DNA from: Adlercreutzia mucosicola DSM 19490
Lineage (GTDB): Bacteria; Actinomycetota; Coriobacteriia; Coriobacteriales; Eggerthellaceae
Length of the DNA: 64,000 nucleotides
Direction: 5' to 3'
Assembly (NCBI RefSeq): GCF_000422625.1
Contig: NZ_AUGK01000011.1
Span: 1-64,000, forward strand
Positions 17,505-25,887 of this stretch are shown piece by piece; positions within the stretch are counted from its first letter, which is position 1, and the number at the start of each line of letters is the position of its first letter. The position numbers and the translations under genes were made by a program. The notes beneath the pieces are model-generated. The model was not told the DNA's origin. It saw only the letters and a program-made list of their open reading frames with translations, and ran no database searches.

Positions 17505-18653
17505 TTACTGGCGGTACTTGATGGAAGCGCCCTTAGATGTGGCCAGGATCATCATCTCGTCGGTGCCGCCAGAGACGCGGTCCACGCGCAGGTCGCGCCA
17601 GATGCGGTTGATGCGGTGCTCGGATGCCACGGCGATGCCGCCCATCACCTGCATGGCGTCGTCGGTCACCTCGAACGAGGCGTTGGCGCAGTAGTACTTG
17701 CACATGGCCGCCATGGCCGGATCGAAGTCGCCGCCGTTGTTGTCGGCCATCCAGGCAGCCTCGTACAGCATGTTGCGCATGTTGGTCAGCTTGATGCACA
17801 TCTCGGTGATCTTCAGCTGGTTCAGCTGGAAGCGGCTGATGGGCTTGCCGAAGGCCGTGCGGGTGTTGGCATGCTTCATGGCATCCTCGAAGGCGCAGAT
17901 GGCCGTGCCGTAGTCGCAGGCGCCCACGAGCCAGCGCTCGAAGTTGAAGTCGGACACGCCGCGCATGAAGCCGTTGCCCTCCTTGCCGAAGATATCCGAT
18001 TCCTCCAGCTCCACGTTGTCCAGGTACACCTCGCAGCAACTGTCCATGCGCAGGCCCAGCTTCGGCAGGGGCGACAGCTTCACGCCGGGCTTGGACATAT
18101 CCACGAAGAACTCGGTGAATACCGACTCGTCATCGGCGTTCTTGGCCATGATGACCAGATACTTCACACCCGCCGACGAGGTGATGAAGGTCTTAGTGCC
18201 GTTCAGGTAGATCTTTCCGTTCTCGCGCTTGTAGGTGGTGGCCAGCGCGCTCACATCGCTGCCGGCGCCCGGCTCGGTGCAGGCGGAGTTCCAAATCTGC
18301 TCGCCGGAGCCCAGCGTGCTCATGACGGCGTCGATCTGCTCGGGCGTGCCCTCGCGGATGATGGTCTCGAAGCCGGGCAGCTGGTAGAGCACGTAGGTGG
18401 GCGCGCCGTAACGGCCGAGCACCTCGTAGACGGCCATCAGCGTCACGCAGGGCTGCTCAAGCCCTAAGCCGCCGTGGGACTCGGGCAGCATGATCTGGTC
18501 GAAGCCGAGCTCGCACAGGCCGGCCACCCAGCGCAGGGGGTACTCGTGCTTCTCGTCGCACTCGTGAAAGTAGGTCTCCCAGTTCTCGCTTTCCATGTAT
18601 TCGCGGTAGCTGTCGACGATCAGCTCCTGCTCGTCGGTGAGTTTGAAGTCCAT
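17505..18653 (-). CDS. caiA: acyl-CoA dehydrogenase CaiA-like (crotonobetainyl-CoA reductase family)
   Basis: A 382-residue acyl-CoA dehydrogenase that follows E. coli CaiA almost from end to end: [64 protein letters not shown] and [15 protein letters not shown]. In E. coli this enzyme reduces crotonobetainyl-CoA with electrons from FixAB. As in CaiA, the classical Glu position is Gly (residue 362). The first ATG with a Shine-Dalgarno (GAAAGGAG, spacing about 11) is used. It is followed by caiB and caiC. The fold and family are firm; that carnitine itself is the substrate is not. Confidence 0.92.
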   Translation of the reverse strand: MDFKLTDEQELIVDSYREYMESENWETYFHECDEKHEYPLRWVAGLCELGFDQIMLPESHGGLGLEQPCVTLMAVYEVLGRYGAPTYVLYQLPGFETIIREGTPEQIDAVMSTLGSGEQIWNSACTEPGAGSDVSALATTYKRENGKIYLNGTKTFITSSAGVKYLVIMAKNADDESVFTEFFVDMSKPGVKLSPLPKLGLRMDSCCEVYLDNVELEESDIFGKEGNGFMRGVSDFNFERWLVGACDYGTAICAFEDAMKHANTRTAFGKPISRFQLNQLKITEMCIKLTNMRNMLYEAAWMADNNGGDFDPAMAAMCKYYCANASFEVTDDAMQVMGGIAVASEHRINRIWRDLRVDRVSGGTDEMMILATSKGASIKYRQ

Positions 18654-18694
18654 GGCTTTCGTTTCTCCTTTCGAAATGGTGGGCATGACGGGGC

Positions 18695-19675
18695 CTAGAG
18701 CCCGAGCGTCTCGCGGTAGAACGTGGCCGCATGTTCCAAGGCGTCGTTCGCCGCATCCAGCATCTTGGTGTAGTGCAGGAAGGCGTGGATGACGCCTTCG
18801 AACATCTCGTAACGGCACGGAATGCCGTACTGCTCGCAGATGGCCGCCAGGCAGGCCGAGTCGTCGCGCAGCGGATCGAACTCGGCGGCCGCGATGTAGC
18901 AGGCGGGCATATCGCGGGTCAAATCGTTGATGAATAGGTTCGCATAGGGCTCCCGCGCCAGCGTTTCCGGATCCTCGGCATACAGCCCCATATAGAACTG
19001 CCAGTCCTCCTCGGCCAGGCCGTCCCACGGGCCGCCCAGAAGCCGCATGGAGGCGGAATCGGTCAGCCCGAACCAGCCGTAGAACAACAGCAGGCACCGC
19101 ACGAAACCGGCTCCGCCGCACTCCTCGCGCAGATACAGCGTGGCAGCCAGCCCCAAGTGTGCGCCACCCGAGTCGCCGGCGAAGGCCAGACGGCCGCCGT
19201 CGATGCCCCAACCTGCCCCCTCCCGGTGCAGGAAGGAGGCCACGGCAGCCGTCTCGCGCACGGCGCTGGGGTAGCGCGCCTCGGGCGAGAGCCGGTAGTC
19301 CGCGGCCACCACGGGCACGCCCGTCCGCTCGGCCAGGATGCGGCAGATGCGGTCATGGGTGTCCAGGTTGCCCAGCACAAACCCTCCGCCGTGCACGTAC
19401 ACAATGGCCGGCGACAGCTCCCCCGCCGCCAGCGGACGCGGATAGTAGCGGCGCACGGCAATGATGCCCGAGGGTCCCTCCACTGCATCGTCGACCACCT
19501 GAGCCAGCTTCGGCGCCCCCTCGTTCCACCAGGCCCGCCCGGCCACGTAGTTCTCGCGCATCTGAGCGAAGCCGGCGCTCGTGTCGTTCGCATCCCCCGC
19601 CAGGGCGTCCTCCTGGGCCAGCACGGCGCTCATCTGGGGGCTGATGCGGGACAGCACATCGATCTTATTCGGCAT
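18695..19675 (-). CDS. alpha/beta hydrolase, HSL-family esterase
   Basis: A 326-residue carboxylesterase of the hormone-sensitive lipase class. HGGGFVLG (about residue 94) is the oxyanion-hole motif, GDSGGAHLG holds the nucleophilic Ser, FDPLRDD the Asp and the late VIHAFLHY the His. AAGGAAG precedes the ATG. It lies second in the cai-like operon, 41 bases upstream of caiA. I infer that it may free the acid from an ester before CoA loading, or hydrolyse a thioester. An esterase is not part of the E. coli cai operon. Confidence 0.87.
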   Translation of the reverse strand: MPNKIDVLSRISPQMSAVLAQEDALAGDANDTSAGFAQMRENYVAGRAWWNEGAPKLAQVVDDAVEGPSGIIAVRRYYPRPLAAGELSPAIVYVHGGGFVLGNLDTHDRICRILAERTGVPVVAADYRLSPEARYPSAVRETAAVASFLHREGAGWGIDGGRLAFAGDSGGAHLGLAATLYLREECGGAGFVRCLLLFYGWFGLTDSASMRLLGGPWDGLAEEDWQFYMGLYAEDPETLAREPYANLFINDLTRDMPACYIAAAEFDPLRDDSACLAAICEQYGIPCRYEMFEGVIHAFLHYTKMLDAANDALEHAATFYRETLGL

Positions 19676-19706
19676 GGCGCGCTTCCTTTCCTAGAGCGGA
19701 CGGGTG

Positions 19707-21044
19707 CTATACCGTGGCCTCGCCGCCGGCGATCTGCTGGGCCTCGGCTTCCTCGGCGGCGTCCACCGTCTCGGCACCGAAGTGCTTCTTGATGGAGCGC
19801 AGCAGCATGATCAGGCAGAGGCAGCCGATGACGCCGAACATGATCTCGAAACCGAAGATGCTGTTGTAGGCCGCGATACCCTGGGCGTCGATCAGGCCGC
19901 CGTACCAGGTGTGGATGAACACGTCGGGCAGAAAGCCGATGACGGAGAGCAGACCGGCGGCAGTGCCGAAGATGCGCATGGGGATCTTGATCTCCGAGAG
20001 CGGCGAGGAGCCGATGGAGAAGGCGCCGTAGGTGGTGAAGCCGAACACCACGACCAGCACGGCGGCCACCAGGGAGCTGCCCGGATCATGCGGGAACAGG
20101 ATGAAGCCCACCAGCACGGCCATGGACAGGATGAAGGCGCCCAGGATGACCTTGGAGGGGCTCTTCAGCTTCGTGGCCAAAAAGCCCACCACCGGGCCGG
20201 CGATAAGGCCGATGCCGTAGGTGCGGATAAGACCCACCACATTCACCAGGTTGCCGTCGGCGTCGAAGCACTGGGTGAGGTAGGGCGTGGTGTAGGTGGC
20301 ACCCTGGTACACAGCGTACACGCAGAAGTAGGCGACGCAGGCCCAGATGACGCCCGGGTGCTTGATGGCCTCTAAAGCCTCCTTCACGCTGAACAGCTTG
20401 GCATCCTTGTTGATCTCGCCCGCAAAATCGGGAATGAGAAAGATGGAGGCCACGCCGAGCACGGCGATCATCACGGCCAGGAAGACGAGCATCACCTGAA
20501 CGCCGGCCACCACGTTGGAGATGGCGGCGATGATGCCAGCGTTGATGAGACCAATCACCAGGCCGGTCACGCCGTAGATGGAATAGCTGATACCGATCTT
20601 GGAGGCATACTCGTCCTCCTCGCAGCACAGGCGAATCACCTTGAAGCGGGTGCCCCACCACACGAGAATGGAGGTAACGCCCATGAGCACGAACAACACG
20701 AGGCAGATCTGCACCGAGGGCAGCAGGGCGTACACGCCCACGAGCACAGCCGTGGCGAGGAAACCGCCCACGGCCAGGGTGCGCATGCGGAACTTATCGG
20801 CCACGATACCCGAGGGCAGGTAGCAGATCATGGCTGCGATGCCGTAGGCCGACACCATCAGGCCCAAATCGGCGTTGCTGCACCCCAGGGCCTGCATCAG
20901 CGGATCGTAGAACACGTTCTTCAGGTACATGGGCGCGTAGATGATAGACGAGCCCATGGAGATGAGCACGACGAGTGCCCACTTGTGAAGCGACGTCAGA
21001 TCCTTGTACGTCACTTCCCCCTTGCTCTTTGCAAGCAACGACAT
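19707..21044 (-). CDS. MFS transporter
   Basis: A 445-residue major facilitator with about 12 membrane segments, a YAPMYLKN motif after segment 1 and LPSGIVADKFRMR as the loop 2-3 signature. The start at 21044 follows AAAGGAAG; the longer frame has no good site. It is the first gene of the eight-gene operon and is divergent from the LuxR-type gene. Permeases of this type beside LuxR regulators are common in Eggerthellaceae, and this one probably carries the effector or substrate of the island. It is not related to the betaine transporter CaiT. Confidence 0.85.
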   Translation of the reverse strand: MSLLAKSKGEVTYKDLTSLHKWALVVLISMGSSIIYAPMYLKNVFYDPLMQALGCSNADLGLMVSAYGIAAMICYLPSGIVADKFRMRTLAVGGFLATAVLVGVYALLPSVQICLVLFVLMGVTSILVWWGTRFKVIRLCCEEDEYASKIGISYSIYGVTGLVIGLINAGIIAAISNVVAGVQVMLVFLAVMIAVLGVASIFLIPDFAGEINKDAKLFSVKEALEAIKHPGVIWACVAYFCVYAVYQGATYTTPYLTQCFDADGNLVNVVGLIRTYGIGLIAGPVVGFLATKLKSPSKVILGAFILSMAVLVGFILFPHDPGSSLVAAVLVVVFGFTTYGAFSIGSSPLSEIKIPMRIFGTAAGLLSVIGFLPDVFIHTWYGGLIDAQGIAAYNSIFGFEIMFGVIGCLCLIMLLRSIKKHFGAETVDAAEEAEAQQIAGGEATV

Positions 21045-21438
21045 GGTGGTGCTTCCTTTCTCTTGCGTCAGGCCCGGCACCCCCGCCGAGCGGCCCCACA
21101 GGACCCCGCGAATCCTTTTCGCGTACCTGACCGATCTGCTGAGCATTGTGGAATCGCAACCGCGTCACGCCATCGCTCGAAGACCATGAAAGCGTCGTTA
21201 CCTAGTTTTTTGCGAGGCGCGCGAAAAGATCGCAAAGTCGGCTTTTCCATCGCAAAACCCCGATGAGATAGGGAATACTCAAAATGTAGTGATGCCCTTC
21301 CGCGATGGTGATTCATATACTCAAAAGCCGACGCAGCAGGTTTGAGAGAGTACCCAGGGAGCCGATGCGGAAACACGCTGTGCTATAGTGGGACAGCGCC
21401 GCGCGACCCTCGACGAGACGAGACAGGAAGGCCCGCCC
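21045..21438. promoter_or_regulatory. divergent MFS/LuxR control region
   Basis: This 394-base gap holds TGAAAGCGTCGTTAC (21187-21201), the inverted set TTTTGCGA (21208) with TCGCAAA (21230) and TCGCAAAA (21250), and TACTCAAAA twice (21276 and 21318, 42 bases apart, about four helical turns). An extended -10 TGCTATAGT (21381-21389) faces the LuxR gene. The first and last motifs recur before fixA. I infer a shared regulator acting on both the operon and the fix genes. Confidence 0.5.
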
Positions 21439-22905
21439 ATGGATGCCACGCGCCCCGAAACCGACTCAAACGCGGAAAAGCACCGCCAGGCGATCGCCGT
21501 TTTCCTTGATCGCCCCCTTATGAAATATGTCGGCTTCGCGCTTCTGCTCGTATGGCATTACACCCTGTGGTTCATTCCCGATTTCTTCTTCGACGTGCAG
21601 CTGCTGGACGATCGCGTTACCGTCAGTTGGATTGTCAGCCTTTTGGGTTCCTCGCTGTTCTTGTTTCTCATAGCGGCCCTGCTGGGACGCAAGCGCCGTC
21701 TCAGCGATTGCCGCATGGCACTGCCCGTCGCCACCGCTGTTGCCGTTGCCGGAACCCTGGCCCTTGGCTTTCTCCCCTTCCAGCTCGCGGCGGCGCCTGC
21801 CTACTTCGCCATCGCCCTCGTGATCAGCGCAGCCGAGGCCGTGCTGTGGATCCTCTGGGGCGAGCGGTATGCCTGCATCGATGCGAGTTTCACCATCAAC
21901 CGCATCGGCACAGTGTTCGGCCTCACGCTGTTCTTCTGTGTTCTTATCGCCTATCTGCTGCCCTCGCTGCTCACTGCCCCCTTTGCCGCCCTGCTGCCCC
22001 TTGTTTCCGGCCTCGCTCTCGGCGTCACCCGCACCGACGGTCGCGACACGTTCCCCGCGCTGCTGCCACGCAGCGCCACCAAGAGCGGTTTCAAGAACAT
22101 GCTCGGCGTCAGCTTCGTCACCCTGTTCGCGTGCGCCGCCTGCTACTTTCTCAGCTGCATCATCCCCTGGGAGCAGCTGCCCACCTCCGATGACTCGTTC
22201 TCCTTCGGCATCCTGGGCGGCGCCCTGTTCATCCTGGTCATCGTTGGCATCTACACCTTGTCGCGCAACCACCTGAACATCTTCAAGATATATCCGGCCC
22301 TGCTGGTTGCGCTCATGGTGGGATTCGCGCTGTTCCTCTCGACACCCCTGTTGTGGCTTGCCGCGTTCGTCATCGGCATCGGCATCCAAGCATTGTTCGA
22401 GGTGCTGCTCATCATGTACTTCGGCATTCTGACCACCAAAGGCTACGCCACCCCGGCTCTCACCTTCGCCATGGCCGGAGGCTTTGTACGCCTCGGCTTG
22501 GCGGCGGGAAATTCGCTGGCACTGTGGTACGAGAGCATGCCGCTTGCCACAAGCAACCTCATCACTCCCCCCACCTGTCTTGGCTTCATGTGCTTGCTGG
22601 CCATCGTGCTCATACCTCTCGTGCGCATGGAGTTCAGCATCGTGGCGCTCACTGCCGCCCCTCCAACGAAAAACGAGGTGGAGGAAATCTGTGCCGAGGT
22701 GGCCGCCGAGTTCGCCCTGTCGGCCCGCGAAAGCGAGATATTGCTGCTCATCGCCCGCGGCCACACCACCAGCTCCATGGCCGACAAGCTGGTCATCTCC
22801 CCCTACACCGTGAACACCCACATCCGCCACATCTACGACAAGATGCAGATCCACAAGCGCAGCGAGCTTTTGAACTACCTGAATATGCAGCGCTCCGACT
22901 TCTAG
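21439..22905 (+). CDS. LuxR-family regulator with a transporter-like membrane domain
   Basis: A 488-residue protein. Residues about 30-420 form some 12 hydrophobic segments resembling an MFS permease. Residues about 425-485 are a LuxR helix-turn-helix (LSARESEILLLIARGHT, then VISPYTVNTHIRHIYDKM). The ATG at 21439 has AGGAAGG upstream. A one-component membrane-bound regulator of this layout senses a ligand at the membrane and binds DNA in the cytoplasm. It is divergent from the eight-gene operon, so it most likely controls it. The ligand is unknown. This architecture is frequent in Eggerthellaceae. Confidence 0.88.
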   Translation: MDATRPETDSNAEKHRQAIAVFLDRPLMKYVGFALLLVWHYTLWFIPDFFFDVQLLDDRVTVSWIVSLLGSSLFLFLIAALLGRKRRLSDCRMALPVATAVAVAGTLALGFLPFQLAAAPAYFAIALVISAAEAVLWILWGERYACIDASFTINRIGTVFGLTLFFCVLIAYLLPSLLTAPFAALLPLVSGLALGVTRTDGRDTFPALLPRSATKSGFKNMLGVSFVTLFACAACYFLSCIIPWEQLPTSDDSFSFGILGGALFILVIVGIYTLSRNHLNIFKIYPALLVALMVGFALFLSTPLLWLAAFVIGIGIQALFEVLLIMYFGILTTKGYATPALTFAMAGGFVRLGLAAGNSLALWYESMPLATSNLITPPTCLGFMCLLAIVLIPLVRMEFSIVALTAAPPTKNEVEEICAEVAAEFALSARESEILLLIARGHTTSSMADKLVISPYTVNTHIRHIYDKMQIHKRSELLNYLNMQRSDF

Positions 22906-23160
22906 GACAGCCGGCGCGCGAAGGTACGCGCCCCTCAGCTGAGACTTCGCATCGAATGACGTGCGCTCCCCGCATCCGTACTGTGCGACAAGAGCGACCG
23001 CATGGCTTGTCGCTCTGTTGCAACCCTTGGAACCGTGCTGGTATTTCCGAGAGAGCGGCACAACTCGCTCGGGCGGCTCACGCGGTGCAACAAACAGGAG
23101 CTGATAGACCTGGTGAGAGCAACTGCCGAGACCATCCCCGACCCCGAACCCGCCTGTGAC

Positions 23161-23275
23161 AATTTTCGCGATTTTCAGAACCGCGAGCACAACAGAGAGG
23201 GCATTTTGTTCTGATAACCGTCATTTCAGTGCTTGTTTTGCCTCTTTTTGCTGCTGCGAGTTCTGATAATCGCAA
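23161..23275. repeat. imperfect inverted repeat, MITE-like
   Basis: GCGATTTTCAGAAC near 23169 and GTTCTGATAATCGC near 23259 are inverted copies with one mismatch. Another GTTCTGATAACCG lies inside at about 23208. The flanks (TTTT before, AAAA after) are also complementary. The unit is about 115 bases, A+T-rich, and has no gene. It could be a miniature element or an operator array. Confidence 0.4.
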
Positions 23276-23314
23276 AAAAATGCCAGCGCCCCCGTCTCCT
23301 CTGTGCGAGCAATT

Positions 23315-23385
23315 TCCGTAGGGGCGGACTTCGGCCCGATTGTCGGCCTTAGTTGATTGGGCGGGGCAAGCGCTGCCCCTACGGA
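23315..23385. repeat. palindromic repeat with TCCGTAGGGGC ends
   Basis: TCCGTAGGGGC at the left and GCCCCTACGGA at the right are exact reverse complements across 71 bases. This resembles the hairpins at 6438-6508 (GCCCCCTAC). I infer a dispersed palindromic family. Confidence 0.5.
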
Positions 23386-23472
23386 GGCAATCCCCCGACA
23401 CCCCCCAACATCAAGCGAGGGGCACCGGCTTTGCTGCGGGCGCCCCTCGTCGGCTTTCTGGATGGCACTACC

Positions 23473-25170
23473 CTACTGGCCGGACTTCACCAGCTCCTCT
23501 GCCATTTCGCGCAGCTTGAACTTCTGCACCTTCATGGAAGGGGTCATGGGGAAATCGTCCACGAAGAACACGCGCTTGGGCACCTTGTAGCGGGCGATGC
23601 GCGGGATGGCGTACTCGCGCACATCGTCTTCGGTCATGGCCTCGAAACCGGGGCGCACGCGAATGAAGGCGCCGACGATCTCGCCGAGACGTGCATCGGG
23701 GATGCCCACCACCTGGGCATCCAGCACGCCGGGCATGGTGAGCAGGAAGTTCTCCACCTCAAGGGGGTAGATGTTCTCTCCGCCGCGGATGATCATGTCC
23801 TTGATGCGGCCCGTGACGCGGAAATACCCGTCCGCATCCACCGTGCCCATGTCGCCGGAGTGCAGAAAGCCGTTCGCATCGATGGCCTTGGCCGTCTCCT
23901 CGGGCATCTTGTAGTAGCCCTTCATGACGTTGTAGCCCTTGCAGCACAGCTCGCCGTGCTCGCCGGGGGCGCAGATGTGCCCATCGTTCACGTCGAGCAC
24001 GCGTACCTCCACCGGCGGGTGCGCCCGGCCCACGGTCTCGCACTTGTGGGGAATGTCGTCGTCCACCGAGGTCTGGGTGAACACGGGACTCGTCTCGGTG
24101 AGGCCGTAGCAGATGGTCACATCCCGCATGTTCATGCGCTCCATCACCTCGCGCATGGTCTCGGGCGGACAGGGGCTGCCGGCCATGATGCCCGTGCGCA
24201 GATGGGACAGGTCGAAGGAGTCGAAATCCGGGTGGTTCAGCTCGGCGATGAACATGGTGGGCACGCCGTAGACCGCCGTGGCGCGCTCCTTGTGCAGGGC
24301 CTGCAGCACCAGCTCGGCGTTGAAGTCCTCCACGATGATCATGGTGCAGCGGTGGGTGAGCGAGGCCATGACCCCGAGCACGCAGCCGAAGCAGTGGAAG
24401 AAGGGCACCGGCAGGCACACGCGGTCGCACGCACCCAGCTTCTGTCCCTCGCCGATGTAGAAGCCGTTGTTTAGGATGTTGCGGTGGGTGAGCATGACGC
24501 CCTTGGGGAAGCCCGTGGTGCCGCTCGTGTACTGCATCATGACCACGTCGTTGTTGTCGAACTGGCCCTGGGCCCACTCCAGGGAGCTGTCGGGCTTGTG
24601 CTGGCCGAGCAGCAGAAGCTCCGGCACGCTGTAGAAGCCGCGGTGCTTCTCGGGTCCCATGTAGATGAGGTTCTCCAGGAAGGGATACTCCTCCGAGCGC
24701 AGGAATCCGCGCTGCACACCCAGCGATTCGGGCACCAGATCGCGGATGATCTTCAGGTAGTCCACGTCGCGATAGGCGTCGATGACGCACAGCGCCTTCA
24801 TGTCCGACTGCTTCAGCACGTAGTCCAGCTCGTGGGACTTGTACACCGGGTTCACCGTCACCATGACCACGCCGATCTTGGCGGAAGCGTACATGAAGGT
24901 GAGCCAGTCGGGGATGTTGCGCGCCCACACGCCCAAGTGATCGCCCGGCTTCATGCCGATGGCCAAAAGACCCTTGGCCAGGTTGTCGGTGCGCTCGTCG
25001 AAGTCGCGGTAGGTCCAGCGCAGGTCGCGGTCGGGATACACCACGAACTCGTGGTCGGGGTCTTTCGCCACCTGCTCTTTCAGGTAGGCGCCAAGGGTCA
25101 GCTCCGAGTGCAGCGGGTAATCCGGAGACCCGGGCACCGGCGCGGCGTCAATCTTATTCTCTTCCGTCAT
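23473..25170 (-). CDS. AMP-dependent acyl-CoA ligase (FadD-like)
   Basis: A 565-residue AMP-forming ligase. The P-loop motif is [21 protein letters not shown]-like near residue 200, followed by [19 protein letters not shown] and the hinge [18 protein letters not shown]. The C-terminal lysine motif is [13 protein letters not shown]. It activates a fatty or other carboxylic acid to the CoA ester. AGGAGG precedes the ATG. It lies 8 bases downstream of the XRE-cupin gene, so the two form an operon. It is distinct from the CaiC-like ligase, having the medium/long-chain type of hinge. Confidence 0.88.
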   Translation of the reverse strand: MTEENKIDAAPVPGSPDYPLHSELTLGAYLKEQVAKDPDHEFVVYPDRDLRWTYRDFDERTDNLAKGLLAIGMKPGDHLGVWARNIPDWLTFMYASAKIGVVMVTVNPVYKSHELDYVLKQSDMKALCVIDAYRDVDYLKIIRDLVPESLGVQRGFLRSEEYPFLENLIYMGPEKHRGFYSVPELLLLGQHKPDSSLEWAQGQFDNNDVVMMQYTSGTTGFPKGVMLTHRNILNNGFYIGEGQKLGACDRVCLPVPFFHCFGCVLGVMASLTHRCTMIIVEDFNAELVLQALHKERATAVYGVPTMFIAELNHPDFDSFDLSHLRTGIMAGSPCPPETMREVMERMNMRDVTICYGLTETSPVFTQTSVDDDIPHKCETVGRAHPPVEVRVLDVNDGHICAPGEHGELCCKGYNVMKGYYKMPEETAKAIDANGFLHSGDMGTVDADGYFRVTGRIKDMIIRGGENIYPLEVENFLLTMPGVLDAQVVGIPDARLGEIVGAFIRVRPGFEAMTEDDVREYAIPRIARYKVPKRVFFVDDFPMTPSMKVQKFKLREMAEELVKSGQ

Positions 25171-25178
25171 CGCGCCTC

Positions 25179-25757
25179 CTAAAAGGGGGTATATACACAA
25201 GCAAGGAACTTCGCGTTCTGGCCCGCGTGGGCGCGCACCTGGTGGGGCACGATGGAGTCGTAGTAGATGGACTCGCCGGGGCCGAGCACGTAGGTCTCGC
25301 TGCCGTACTCGATCTCGATGGAGCCCTCCATGCCGTAGAGCCACTCCTCCCCCTCATGGGAGTCCAGCTTGTGCGTGGCCTCGCCGGTGGGGGTCACCGT
25401 GATGATGAAGGGGTCCATATGGCGGGACGGACGGCCCGCGGCCAAGCTGAAATAGGCCAGGTCGCCGGCATCCTTGGCAGTCTGGAGCGATTTCACGCGC
25501 TCCACCTCGGCCATGGCCTCGGCGCTGATATAGGCCGGCCCGAAGTCCTCGTCGTCATCCATCAGGGTACCCAGGCGCACCCCGAGGGCGCGAGTCAGCT
25601 TGATGAGGGGCGCGAGCGACGCGGGCACTTCCCCGCCTTCCAGCTGCTCGATGAGTGCCACGTCGCAGCCGCAGCGATCGGCCAGATCCTGGGCCGACAG
25701 GTGGTGCGCCTCGCGCAGGGTCGTGATCTTGCGCCCGAGCTTGTTGTCCTCAGCCAT
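25179..25757 (-). CDS. XRE-family regulator with cupin domain
   Basis: A 192-residue regulator. Residues 7-62 are an XRE helix-turn-helix ([20 protein letters not shown]). Residues about 110-190 are a cupin_2 ligand domain ([19 protein letters not shown], then [11 protein letters not shown]). GAGAAGGAGAG precedes the ATG. It is the first gene of an operon with the acyl-CoA ligase, which makes a local regulator of fatty or organic acid activation likely. The ligand is unknown. Confidence 0.9.
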   Translation of the reverse strand: MAEDNKLGRKITTLREAHHLSAQDLADRCGCDVALIEQLEGGEVPASLAPLIKLTRALGVRLGTLMDDDEDFGPAYISAEAMAEVERVKSLQTAKDAGDLAYFSLAAGRPSRHMDPFIITVTPTGEATHKLDSHEGEEWLYGMEGSIEIEYGSETYVLGPGESIYYDSIVPHQVRAHAGQNAKFLACVYTPF

Positions 25758-25786
25758 AGCCTCTCCTTCTCCTAGGGTATCGGCGT

Positions 25787-25792
25787 ATCATA
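25787..25792 (-). promoter_or_regulatory. -10 element of the XRE-cupin/ligase operon
   Basis: TATGAT on the minus strand lies 30 bases before the ATG. It is embedded in the near-palindrome GTATGATACGCCGATAC, which may be an autoregulatory operator. Confidence 0.4.
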
Positions 25793-25799
25793 CACGAAA

Positions 25800-25842
25800 A
25801 CACCTGGGAAAAGAAGAAGCCGACGGACGGGCCGTCGGCTTC
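25800..25842 (-). terminator. terminator after leuA
   Basis: GAAGCCGACGG and CCGTCGGCTTC form an 11-bp stem. On the minus strand it is followed by TTCTTCTTTTCC. It lies 46 bases after the leuA stop. Confidence 0.8.
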
Positions 25843-25887
25843 GCGGAGCCAAGGGGCGCGCTTTCCGGCGCGCGACCGCGCAGCGCC

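Larger units (their letters stand above)
22906..23472. other. gene-free stretch with palindromes
   Basis: This 567-base gap lies between the LuxR gene and the convergent ligase gene. It contains an imperfect inverted repeat (about 23161-23275) and the palindromic repeat at 23315-23385, both listed separately. A 9-bp stem CGAGGGGCA/TGCCCCTCG type near 23415-23450 may help end the ligase transcript. A 70-codon frame at 23002-23214 has no ribosome binding site and no family I recognise, so I do not call it a gene. Confidence 0.5.

Noticed and set aside
11068-21044. A complete carnitine degradation operon
   Set aside because: No CaiT-type or other betaine transporter and no CaiE-like gene are present, so carnitine as substrate is only one option.
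23002-23214. 70-codon frame in the gap after the LuxR gene
   Set aside because: No ribosome binding site, no family, and its end runs into the inverted repeat at 23161. A decayed gene end is possible but cannot be supported.
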